Assembly: GCA_000711775.1 (NCBI GenBank) | Contig: ARYC01000439.1 | Coordinates: 62,001 to 126,000, forward strand | Length of the DNA: 64,000 nucleotides | Source: Oxytricha trifallax | Taxonomy: Eukaryota; Ciliophora; Spirotrichea; Sporadotrichida; Oxytrichidae | Reading direction: 5' to 3' | In this document: in pieces, positions 25,301 through 34,795 of the stretch | Layout of the letters: every line of letters begins with the position of its first letter | Position numbering within the stretch: position 1 is the stretch's first letter | Made by a program: the position numbers and the translations under genes | The notes under the pieces: generated by a model | The model's input: only the letters and a program-made list of their open reading frames with translations | Database searches by the model: none | Told to the model about the DNA's origin: nothing

Positions 25301-25421
25301 GCCTCTACTAGTAAGCAATAATTAAAATAATTAATCTTAATTGTAGAAGGAGCAGAGAGTCACAACATAGAAACCTAAACCAGTTAAAAATCAATTTTCA
25401 CATACATCTTCCTTATTTTGA
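19395..25421 (+). CDS. Very large Q/N/S-rich protein (about 1,440 aa), many IESs
   Basis: ATG 19395 to TGA 25419-25421. Pointer-flanked gaps found: CAG, GTTAG, AATATTG, TTTACT, ACTACGAA, ATAATT, ATAAT, ATTATAATTT, ATCA (22823/22886), GAAGA, TACAG and ATA (25241/25288), plus an intron at 24566-24613. Frame stays coherent throughout and the total divides by three, which is why I treat 19395-24240 and 24440-25421 as one gene rather than two. The protein is Gln/Asn/Ser/Pro-rich with short basic patches (LKRKVRAKAKGKVK) and an acidic patch (ILDDDQDDVSD). It has no recognised domain and probably is largely disordered. The last gaps (ATCA, GAAGA, ATA) are least certain; alternative boundaries would change a few residues only. 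Confidence 0.66.
19453..19536. other. IES, pointer CAG (81 bp)
   Basis: CAG at 19453-19455 and 19534-19536; a GT-AG intron reading does not keep the frame, the pointer does. Confidence 0.6.
19575..19602. other. Short IES, pointer GTTAG (23 bp)
   Basis: GTTAG at 19575-19579 and 19598-19602; corrects a frame change between GESSV and SPKRQNQQ. Confidence 0.62.
20010..20034. other. Very short IES, pointer AATATTG (18 bp)
   Basis: AATATTG at 20010-20016 and 20028-20034; removal eliminates a TGA and joins NDPQY to WEFINQ. Confidence 0.68.
20155..20637. other. IES, pointer TTTACT (477 bp)
   Basis: TTTACT at 20155-20160 and 20632-20637; joins ILSRDL to LDDLAQSLND in frame. Confidence 0.68.
20793..20839. 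other. IES, 8-bp pointer ACTACGAA (39 bp)
   Basis: ACTACGAA at 20793-20800 and 20832-20839; excision removes an in-frame TGA. Confidence 0.75.
20841..20880. other. IES, pointer ATAATT (34 bp)
   Basis: ATAATT at 20841-20846 and 20875-20880, starting one base after the preceding IES's right pointer; joins YEYN to SIAQSQQT. The MDS between them is only a few bases long. Confidence 0.6.
21085..21541. other. IES, pointer ATAAT (452 bp)
   Basis: ATAAT at 21085-21089 and 21537-21541 flanks a nearly pure A/T block; joins RIETKQYN to IQEENDQK. Confidence 0.72.
22452..22646. other. IES, 10-bp pointer ATTATAATTT (185 bp)
   Basis: The longest pointer here: 22452-22461 and 22637-22646. Removal joins KQDYN to FTVNDNTY. 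Confidence 0.78.
24223..24509. other. Two adjacent probable IESs, pointers GAAGA and TACAG
   Basis: GAAGA (24226-24230 or 24223-24227, and 24439-24443) removes about 213 bp; TACAG (24487-24491, 24505-24509) removes 18 bp. Together they fuse the upstream and downstream Q-rich frames. Confidence 0.52.
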
Positions 25422-25569
25422 ATTAGTTTATACGTGTATTTCTTAATTATAGACTTATAAAGCAATTATATTGTTAGTATTATTAGTTTATTTTATCTAA
25501 AATTATATTTGTATAAATTGTACTTTATAGTTTTGTCTTCTGTTTGATAAGTAAAATATAAAATTAAAA

Positions 25570-27153
25570 TCATCCTCCATGAACTCCTTCTTCTGAATCC
25601 GCTACTATATTTATAAAAGTGCCCACTAACAATGAAATGAGAAAAATTAATCCAACAATCACATTCAGATAAGCCAAGCATATGCTTAGTTTTCTTTCTG
25701 ATCTTTGAGCTTTAGCACCAAATTTTGTCTCAGCTAATATGTAAAACAATCCGGGTATAATGAATTAGCAACTTGAACCAGCAATAGCAGCACCAATTTA
25801 AAATATTATCCCTATATCTTTTATGAAGGCAGCACCAATCACTTATAGTATAAAAATTATTAATGTCCCAAAATGATAGTAGTAGGTATTCATGTCATAA
25901 TACGAAACTTTAATATTAGTTTTCAAAATCTTTTAATCCATTTCTCCTGATTTACTCATTATTTGTTGGTAAGAAGCTAGTTACTATTGCAAATTTATGG
26001 AAATTGATTGCCTGTCAATTTCATCTATCAACTACAGGAAATTCTCTCTTCCATAGAAAAACACAAATGGTATGTGGAATAAGATAACGAAGAAGAACAG
26101 CATACATTAAGCAATAGAGGTAAAATGGTAGCCTTCTTCCCCTATACTATCCATTAAATCAGGTCTTATTGCAGAGCCAAACATGTAAATTCCCAAGAAA
26201 GAAAGTGTTATGTAAATGCCCATTGATGAGAAAACTGCTATGCTTACTGCTTTGATACAGTTTTCATTTGTAGGCTCCTTCATAGATCTAATCACTGGAA
26301 ATATATTTGATTAAAACCCGTAAGCAGTGATAAACACAGATATTGCTGTAAAGAGCTGTCTATCAAAGTGCAATTTATAGTATTGAGAGTAGTCCTTATC
26401 TGTGTTCCAATGATTTCCATCAATTATCATTTCCAAAGCACAGATAATGATGAATATCACAATCGATAAGAAAAGCATATATGAAGCAAATTTAAATTCG
26501 TGCACTTCTTTTTTAAAGATAAATCCAATAATGAAGAAGGCCAAGATCGCAACATAAAAACTTCGAGAAGTGTAATATTTATCTCCTTCAGGTTTTCCAG
26601 TGAACTCAGAGAAAAATGAAGAACAAATATCACCAATTACTATGAAATATATCATGATTAGTTAAAAGGCACCAATGAAAATAATGCCATTCACTAAGAA
26701 TATTGATTTTCTTCCCATCAACAAATATCCAATCTCTGAAAAAGAGCATTAAAATTATTAAATTATATATGAAATAAAGCATAGCCCACCTGTAAGCTCC
26801 TTAGCTTAAATGATTAAGTGACAAGAATAAATTGTTTACAATGCAAAAACTATATTCAAAATTATTCCGAACGGTATGCCTGAATGATAAAATGAGAAAG
26901 GTAGACCAACTACTCCACCTCCTATAATTGTACTTAAGAATGCCATAGCCGCCCCAAAAACAGACAATTTTTCAGTATTTTAAGCATTCTCAGATTATTT
27001 GGGTTGAATTTACAAAAATCTTGGATTTAAATTATACTATGTAGTGTCCTCAGTGTCTAAAAGAACTTAACTGAAGGCATCTAAATCTTAGCTAGAATTA
27101 TCTATCGTATTCTCTGAGGACAATAGAGTTTCTTCTTTTTCAATGTCATGCAT
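25570..27153 (-). CDS. AAAP-family amino-acid transporter, 509 aa
   Basis: ATG 27153 to TGA 25570-25572 with one 54-nt intron (26736-26789, donor GTGGGC). Coding length is exactly 510 codons. An acidic ~85-residue N-terminus leads into LSVFGAAMAFLSTIIGGGVVGLPFSFYHSG, the first helix with the family GGG..GLP motif. Ten or eleven helices follow, including GAFQLIMIYFIVIGDICSSFF and FITAYGFQSNIFPVIRSMKEP, the latter matching the conserved F.F..N..P.Y.E(M) loop of SLC38-like members. It is expected in plasma or lysosomal membrane. It is not interrupted by an IES, unlike its paralogue at 15493-17585. The short GTG-type donor shows that not all introns here begin GTA. Confidence 0.92.
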
Positions 27154-27365
27154 TTTGTTAACTAAATAAATCCAATTGATAGATTAATTTAAATTTATAT
27201 TAATTGTTTTAATTCATAATATTCTTTCAATGTAATATTTATTTTGGATATTTTACTCTTGAATTGAATTATTATTAAGAAATATATAATAATATTAATT
27301 AAATAAAGTGATGCTGGATTTGTAACTATAATTGAATAGCCTCATTTTTATATATTTATAGAAAG

Positions 27366-30300
27366 ATGAAGTTTGATGAACCAGATGTTAATCTAATCTA
27401 AAAAAACATCCAAAAAGGTATATTTTCCCCGGTTTAATTAAGATCAACTCCTAGTAATTTTCTACTGAATAATTAGACAAGCAGAGTGCTCTAAAACACT
27501 CAAAGTACATCCAACAATAAAAAAGTGACTACTAATAAATTGGAGTCTATATACGATATTAGTGGAAGTGAAGGGTTGAAACTTTACAGTACTAACCAGC
27601 AGTTATATTAAAATAGGCGCAGTGATGGTTAGTAGTTGATGGAATAGTATTCATAGCAAGATATATTTGGGTTTAAATACGAAAATAGATCTTAACAGGA
27701 GGATATATCCCCTATTCACTCGCTTACCAAGAATCCATCTACTTTCCTCCCTAAAATCTCAAGTCCATGGTAAAATAGAACTGATTTTGTTAATTTATTT
27801 TTAGAAGGGATAATTTAGAACAAGATTACTAGTATTCCTTGGGATAAGAAGGGACATATCAAGATTCAATTAAATCACCTCTTAATAAAACTAAAACTCT
27901 AAACAAACTCTAGAAACTTGAACAAGAAAAGTACCACTCAGACTAGATAGAATTCTTATAAGGTCTAAAAGCATTGAAATTAGTAGACAACTAGTTTAGT
28001 TAAAGGTTTGTATAAGGCGACAACTTGCTATAAGTTTCCCGTAAGCGAATATCTGATTACGTAGAAAAAAAGTTATATCAAAAGTAAAACGTTCTTGTAA
28101 GTGAGATACTAAAGAATATGAGGAATAAGAGGGATAGCTAGAATGGAGATTTTGAAAACACCACATCTATGACTCAAAGAATGAATGATGCTAATTTAAG
28201 AGTTGGATTTAAGGGTCTCTCATAAGAAAGAGAAGAATTTAAAGAATTAGTTAGAATAATAGACAAAACTAAAAAGAATCTTTTATTTATTGTATTAAGG
28301 GAGAGTATGGTCTAACAAGCCCAAAACTTTCACTAACTGGAGATATGGACTAAGTAGATTTGAAACTTCTAAGAAGATAACGCCAGTCTTATGATAAACT
28401 TAACTTTGTTAACAAACACAACAGTATGTAGAGAAATTTCAACTCAAATCTCAACAGTCACAATCAAAACCCCAAAACCCCTTAGTGAGGTTTATAAGTG
28501 CTTTGATTTGTAGGGTATTGTTGGGGTCTTATTGGGGTTAGTAGAGAAATTAGGCCAATTTGCAATATGAGAAATAGAAATTAGCGAAATTTAGGGTCTA
28601 TATATGATGAGAAATATTTAGATTTACTGCTTAAGCTTAGGTATGGTACTAGTATTAATATAGATTAAGTCAAACCAGTACTGAATTATGCAGCTATAGC
28701 AAAGCTCTTACACAAGAGTGCCTCTACTGTTAGGTATCACTGCATGTTAGCTGTTTAGCATTTTAATTCAGGCACTTGAAAGCATCCTGCAAGAAAATAA
28801 AAGTTCTCACAGCACCATATTGACTACCTCTGCGACTCGAAGACTTTGAAGTATTGGGCACACTTTCCATTAGACTAGCGAGCTGTGATGTTTCATCGCA
28901 AGTTTCCTGACATGCGTATCTCTCCTTAGACTATAGCCAATATTTATAGAAGAAATGGTATTACTTTCAAGACTGTCAACAGAGTGAAGAGAGTGATTGA
29001 TTTTACAGTGCCATTTTATAGTAATAATTTAAACTATATATATGATTAAATGCAGAGGGCTATTACTAATAACATCAAGTTCATACACGCTGATGAAGCT
29101 GTATTCACCTTCAACACTTTTATTAATAAGTCTTGGTATAAGAAGTATGATAATATAGAAGTTTATGACTAAAAAGTGAAGGTAGTCACCCATGCAATAT
29201 TAGCTGGTATAAGTGAAGATTTAGGCTTAGAGAGTTATGTTATTCACCCTCGCTCTATTAAGCGAGAGTAGTATATAGAGTTCCTACATAAACTCAGAGA
29301 GAAGTATAGTAACCAAGAGATCATCCTGTTTGTTGATAACCTCTCAGTTCATAAGATTAAGGAGTCTAAGAAAGCTTATGAAGAGTTAAACATAACTCCT
29401 GTATACAACGTTCCTTATAGCCCATAATTTAATGGAATTGAATTCTACTGGAGCTAAATCAAGACTCACTACAAGAAGCTGCTGCTGTATCATCTTATGC
29501 ATGACTTGCCCATCGATACAGTTGACTTAATTCAAAGCAGCTGTAAGAGAGTGAGCATAGATAAGACAACAATTTGTGCTAGAGAGGGAAGAATGAATGT
29601 TTATAAATAAGTTTTAGATTTAAACGAATGAATATATTCACATATTAAATTAACCCAGAAAGGGATTTGGCTTCTCTTTCTTCTCCTCTTCTTATGGCTT
29701 GCCTGGGCCCATGTTTCTTCTCTTAGTGCCAGCACCTGCATCTATATTCATTTCATCTGGCTTTTAAACATCTTTATAAAGTCTCTTGCTAACTTCATAT
29801 ATTTTCTTTGACTTTCTCTCTCTGTGAACCTTTGCATTCTCTTTCATTAGGAATATACCAGTCCCAGATTTCCCTATAAAGTTTAAATCAATGCTTACTA
29901 GAGAGGTAAGGATGCTTCTTAAGCTCAGCGAGCCAGGCCTCACTTATTAGTATGCCTTGCTTCTTTTAATCTTCAGGAGAAATAGAGTAGCGTTTTTTGT
30001 GAGCTTCTTCAATGATCTCTTTGAGATAACTCTCTCTTAAAGTGCCAAGAACACCAAAGAAGAAGCTCCTTTCTGGAAGCTTGTTGGAGATTGTTTCTTG
30101 GTAGGAAGATAAACAACCAACTCTTTATCATTCATCGCATCCTCGTAGAGATTAGTGACTGAAATCTCTGGGTAGTTTGGTATATCTATCAACTTTATTT
30201 CATTGTTTTTAAAGGCTTTCTTCTCATCGCAGAGTATAGCTTTTAAGAATGAAATTTTGGTACCTTCCATCGTTGGAAGGAATAAACCCACTATAGTATA

Positions 30301-33300
30301 TGATTAAGTATATGTCACATGCTTACCATGCTGAGTGAGGTATCGATAGAGATCTTCCTTGCTTCTAAATCTTGAGATCATTTCTTAAGCTTCAACCCTC
30401 TTCATTGCAGTACTTATAGATTCCATCCTTGTTCCTTCTCTTCTTATTGAATTTCAAATTATAATATATAGAGTTCTGGATCCTCACTACTATTAAAAAT
30501 CTTAGTATTAAATATGGGCATCTTATAGGAGGTCAACCTGGTAAGGATACGTGGAGAAAGCTGGCAGAAGCTGTATCAAACTTTAGAGAAGGAGCTCCAT
30601 TATTATCAATTTAGTTCCATTAAATTAGTACTAAATTTGTTTAAATTTAATTAGTACCGGTACTAAATTCGTTTAAATTTAATTGGTACCAATTTAATAG
30701 TACCAAAACTTAATTAGTACCAAGTTTTAAACTAATGAGGTTTTAATGGAAAAGTTCCAAAATGGTTCAAAACCTAATTGGTACCAGTACCAACTCAATT
30801 TTATACTTAGTTGGTACCTAAATCGAAATTATTAAGTATGAAATTAGAAAAATTAAATTTATAAACAAAGCATAAATATGATCTCTAACACCTTATATTC
30901 AACCATAATTGTTGTCGTATCAACTCCTATACAGAGTGACTATAGCCAGAATAGTTATTAGAGCTTTATAATAGAAATTTAAATTTGAATTTAAACATGG
31001 CGTCCAACTTAAATCGTAAGGCAGTTTCTCTTGGAACAGGTCAATCATTACTCAACTTTGGCTCCTCCAAGAAACCAGAAGTAATTTATATTGAAAAGGA
31101 GGTTGAGCTAAGAGCTCTAGAGTTTGAAGCTGAGGTCTTTAAAATATAAGTTTAAAACAAGAAGTAGAGTGCAGAGATAGGAGTTTAAATATAAGTTGAA
31201 TTGGTTGAGGAAGATAAGGAACAGCAACCAATTGAAAAAATTAAAACATTTTAATGTGAAGACTGCTAAAATTTCTTCTCAACTGAGTCGAGCTTGAAGA
31301 GGCACATTAAAGAAGTACATTCTGGCAAAGCCAAGATTTATTTTAAACATGACAAAGTGGATGGAAGGTACCAATGCACAACATGCATGAAGTCTTATAC
31401 TCACTCAGCCAAAGTAAAGAGGCATATGCAAAAGCACCACTTAAGCGAATTCCTAATTAAGGATAAAGAAACTTAAAAGCTTATATCTGCTAAAAGAAAA
31501 AATAACTCTCTTGAGTCATAAAGAGAACAGGAGGAAAGGCTCAAGAGGCAGAAGCGTTTTGAATCAATGAATCAGCCAGCAAATGGTACTCTTATAGCAT
31601 GTCTTTAAGAGAGAGCTATGTATATACCTGCATTGAATGCAATTGATATTGAAAGATGTATTGAAAATTACTTGCATTTTGACTTACCAAACAAGGCTAA
31701 GCTGATAGTGGTTGATGAGTATGCTTACAAAGTATATCCTTTCAAGTATCTCATTAAAAATGAGCAGTATCAAAATGAATTTGCAAATGAATACATAATA
31801 CTGAGGGAGGCTTAGAAAAAATAGTTTAAGAACTTGCTTAGACTTGATGGAGTTATTCTTGGGCATGGCTTTGTTGCATTATGACTGAAAAAGTTTGAAA
31901 TGACTTTAAGAGAGTATCTCTATCATAATAGATACCCAGATGATTTAAATGAGATACTGTCAGAAATGATTAAGGGTGTTTAAGAGCTCCATGAACTTGG
32001 GTATGTACATAGAGATTTGAAGCCTGAAAATGTTATGTTAAATCTCTGTTCTTTAGAAATTGTAGTCATTGATTTCAATAGAGCTATAAGATAAGAAATT
32101 GTGACTTTGGCTAAGGTGCTTGGCACTCCAGGATACTTTCCAATCAGGGAGAAGTGGACTAATGGCTCTGTTTAATGGGATGTATGGGCAGTTGCTGCCA
32201 TAATCTTAGAGTGCGATATGGAAAATATGTCTTACTTTGGAACAAAGCACGAAAAATAATCAATAAGTTTGGCTTCTAAACATATACAACAGGAAGATGT
32301 CTGCAATGAAATTAAGAAGCTTGTAGAGATGATAATCGTGAGAGCTCCAGCTTATCCAAGATAATCGCTAGAAGACATACATGAAGCACTCAAGAGAGCT
32401 AGATTCAAGAGGTACCACAAAGATAAGAAGATAAAATTTGTTTGAATTAAATACAATAATACTCATTAAATACTCATTAAATTCACAAAAAACCTGCATT
32501 TTCTCTACTAACCCCAATAAGACCCCAACAATACCCTACAAATCAAAGCACTTATAAACCTCACTAAGGGGTTTTGGGGTTTTGAATGCTACATTGAATG
32601 ATGGAAACTTAAATACAACTTTGTAGAATAAATCGTTAGAAAGAGTACAATTAGAAAAATTGCAATTAAAGTAGAAAAGACTTAGAAATGCCATTAAAAA
32701 TACAAAAGAAAGTAGACTTTATCAAGAGGATGAAGTAGGAAGTGAGTCCTAATAACTCTATCAAAATACACATATATTATATATATGATATTATCTGTGA
32801 TTCAAAGAGAAGATGAGAAAAATCTCAGATACAAAAAAGAGAGAAGAAGATGATTAGAATGAAGGCCCTATCAACGACAAAACTAGGCTAAATCCACAAA
32901 ATTCAGGTGACCCAAATTAAGTGAAGTAATCAAATGAAGATAGCACAAACGAAAGAGTTGAGCTAAAGAGGTTTCTTAAACTTGAAAAAGAGAAAGTATT
33001 TTAGATTTAGAAAGTAGCCTAGAAAAATACAGACTATAGGAATCAAGAAGAAAAACATTATTTAATGATGTACCTCAAATTTAAGGTTCCATTTTTTAAG
33101 AATTTCTAAAAGGAAGTGCTCAATATGCTCACAGATAAATTTGCCTTCAAGGAATTCTAACCTTAAGATATAAGTAAGCTTTTCCAAATTTTATAACATT
33201 TCTAGTTATGAGGAAGGGAGATGATGGTGATTGCATGTATGTAATTATAAAAGGTGATGTTGGAATCTATATTGATCCAGAATTACAAAATTGTATAGTA

Positions 33301-34693
33301 ATTCTAGGCGAAAATAAAGTATTTGGAGAAAGAGCATTAGAAACAGATGATAAAAGGTAATTTATAATAATTTTATAATTATTTCAGAGGTGCTACCATA
33401 AAAGCGCATGAAGTTGTATAATGTCTGATTTTATACAAGCAAGATTACAGAAATGTGATCTATCACATAAAAATGATTTAAAAAAGCTAGAGATAAAATT
33501 TCTTGTTATAAGTACCTTTCTGCAAAGATTGGTCGTATATTAAGCTTTTGGAATTCAATAATCTGTTAAATGAATAAAAATACTCAGCAAATGAAGGTAT
33601 AATTATTGATTCTCTATAATCTTATATAGTAATTTATGAACTTGGTTCTAAACCTGAGGTGTTTTATATTTTAAAATCTGGTAGATTGGCGCTAGAAACT
33701 ATAGTAGAAATTGAAGACTAGAATATTTATCCTGTGGTAAGTTTCTTTTTTCTTTAAATTTGTTATAGAGTAAAAACTAATGGGAGGTTAATACCACAAG
33801 AAAGCAAATCCTATATAAAGTCAGAGAGATAAAGCCAGGTGATATTTTTGGGCATGAAGAAATGATTTAAGAAAGAGAATAAATTGGCAACTCAGATGAT
33901 AATGAATAAATGCCTGTCTAGAGAAAATGCAGAGTTAGAGCGATAGCTCTTTCTGATTTGATATACTTAAATAAGAAAGACTTCTTCGATTGTAAATAAA
34001 AAGTTATATTAATATCCATTTTAGTCTTTAATGAGCATGATTTGAAGATGTTCAAGCAGAATGCGTTCTTGATTGAGAAAGATAACATAGTTGATAGAAT
34101 TAGGAAAAATAACATGAACAAGAAATAAATCGTAAAAATTATTATTAATTCTCTGATTTTTTTTTTAGAACGAAGCAATCCTTAATGCTACTTAGCTTAA
34201 TTATAATTCAGCTGAAGTTGGCGGTGCTGTGAAATCAGGAAGAAATCATTTGAATTCAAGGGACAGGAAGATATAAAAACTAAATCCATGGTTTTAAAAA
34301 GTTAAAACAAACAAAACTGTCTCACCATAAGTTCTTAGGGAAGATGAAAGAATTAAAGTTTATAGAAGAATGGTGTCTATTTTTGTAGTTAAATAACTAT
34401 TTTTTTTATAAAAAAGTACAAATATTATCAAATGGTAATAATGAACATTTATATTTTAAAATAATTTTCTGTTTTAGGTATAGTCATAGAGCTTTCTGAA
34501 TAAATAATTAAAATTTAAGTGTTTATTGATATATTTGTTAAGATTAGTTTTGAAACTTCCCTTTTAAGTTTTAAACGTAACTAAGAATAAAATTATTGTT
34601 GAATAGAAAAAGAGTTATATTTAAGAGACTTTTCAAAGCAATAAAAACAGCCCTTTAAACAACAAGCAAAACAGTTTGAACTTAAATTAGTGA
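27366..34693 (+). CDS. Cyclic-nucleotide-binding-domain protein, 919 aa, interrupted by a TBE transposon
   Basis: ATG 27366 to TGA 34691-34693. After removing the TBE with one AAT target copy and the gaps 27770-27807, 28305-28342, 32742-32807, 33174-33205, 33387-33357 (read 33357-33387), 33597-33629, 33737-33768, 33992-34024, 34132-34168 and 34373-34477, exactly 920 codons remain. The N-terminal half is Gln/Ser-rich with coiled coil. Residues ~540-780 carry two cNMP-binding folds: GDDGDCMYVIIKGDVGIYI, FGERALETDDKRGATIKA, then PEVFYILKSGRLAL and IKPGDIFGHEE...RVRAIALSDLIYL. The R.AT core that binds phosphate is present in the first domain as RGAT; the second lacks a clear RxAT. No kinase or channel domain is attached. 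The first gap could be an IES with a GG pointer rather than an intron. Confidence 0.84.
28462..28464. repeat. TBE target-site duplication AAT, left copy
   Basis: AAT here and at 32585-32587; as codon AAT (Asn) it is kept once after precise excision. Confidence 0.93.
28465..28549 (+). repeat. Left terminal inverted repeat of TBE, 85 bp
   Basis: Matches the reverse complement of 32500-32584 base for base; the outer 17 bp are C4A4 telomere repeat. Confidence 0.97.
28567..29631 (+). pseudogene. TBE transposase (42-kDa type, DD34E), one in-frame stop
   Basis: A 354-codon frame, the usual TBE transposase length, in the IS630/Tc1/mariner superfamily. An N-terminal helix-turn-helix-like part (DQVKPVLNYAAIAKLLHKSASTVRYH trimmed by motif) is followed by the catalytic core. 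The triad is Asp176 (FIHADEAVF), Asp257 (ILFVDNLSVHK) and Glu292 (NGIEFYWSQIK); 34 residues separate the last two. Codon 71 (28777-28779) is TGA within an otherwise conserved reading frame, probably a mutated Trp codon. TBE transposases are known to act in trans during genome rearrangement, but this copy should be truncated. Everything after codon 71 is otherwise uninterrupted. Confidence 0.93.
29638..30426 (-). pseudogene. TBE 22-kDa-type ORF, with two compensating frameshifts
   Basis: ATG 30426 (MESISTAMKRVEAQEM...) to TGA 29638-29640, only 7 bp from the transposase stop. The same frame runs end to end, but between about 30055 and 29895 the protein-like sequence sits in a shifted frame (LRESYLKEIIEEAHKKRYS, then ISEAWLAELKKHPYLS), while the original frame gives low-quality residues. 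So the copy has one indel near 30055 and a compensating one near 29895. The ending is basic and helical (HRERKSKKIYEVSKRLYKD) with a charged tail. The protein's role in TBE biology is not established and no known domain is visible. Confidence 0.8.
30611..30821. promoter_or_regulatory. Clustered GTAC-core palindromes between divergent TBE ORFs
   Basis: Nine GTAC cores (30628, 30654, 30660, 30686, 30700, 30717, 30781, 30787, 30814), most inside TTrGTACC or its inverse. They include a near-perfect tandem 32-bp repeat (30629-30660, 30661-30692). They sit in the ~570-bp spacer between the leftward 22-kDa ORF and the rightward zinc-finger ORF. Likely protein-binding sites or a divergent promoter; function is inference. 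Confidence 0.6.
30997..32445 (+). pseudogene. TBE 57-kDa-type ORF: C2H2 zinc fingers plus kinase-like domain, one in-frame stop
   Basis: A 482-codon frame with the known TBE 57-kDa layout. Two C2H2 fingers begin at Cys87 (CEDCQNFFSTESSLKRHIKEVH split over the limit; ligands C-x2-C...H-x4-H) and Cys127 (CTTCMKSY...HMQKHH). The C-terminal half is protein-kinase-like: HRDLKPENVML has catalytic Asp340, but the metal-binding DFG is DFN. Codon 296 (31882-31884) is TGA, cutting off the kinase half in this copy. The fingers suggest DNA binding to TBE ends; the kinase's substrate is unknown. Confidence 0.9.
32500..32584 (-). repeat. Right terminal inverted repeat of TBE, 85 bp
   Basis: Exact inverted copy of 28465-28549, ending GGGGTTTTG next to the AAT duplication. 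Confidence 0.97.
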
Positions 34694-34795
34694 ATTAAAT
34701 GTTGTTTTATTTAATTTCTTAAATGATAAAAGTTGCTATATATTGAATAAATAACCTGCAATTTAACAGCTTTTGTGAATTAAAATAAAATTTTA

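Larger units (their letters stand above)
28465..32584. mobile_element. TBE: TBE (telomere-bearing element) transposon, 4,120 bp, complete
   Basis: Starts CAAAACCCCAAAACCCC and ends with its reverse complement, inside an 85-bp perfect terminal inverted repeat. It is flanked by an AAT target duplication (28462-28464, 32585-32587), matching the known ANT target rule. It encodes the three known TBE proteins in the expected arrangement: DDE transposase (+), a 22-kDa-type ORF (-) and a zinc-finger/kinase ORF (+). TBEs are germline-limited and are eliminated during macronuclear development; the host gene reads in frame across the site when the element and one AAT are removed. This copy carries in-frame TGA codons in two ORFs and two frameshifts in the third, so its own proteins are probably not intact. 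Confidence 0.97.

Noticed and set aside
28465-28481. C4A4 telomere repeats as a chromosome end or telomere addition site
   Set aside because: They lie inside a perfect 85-bp inverted repeat of a transposon with a target duplication; the host gene continues on both sides.
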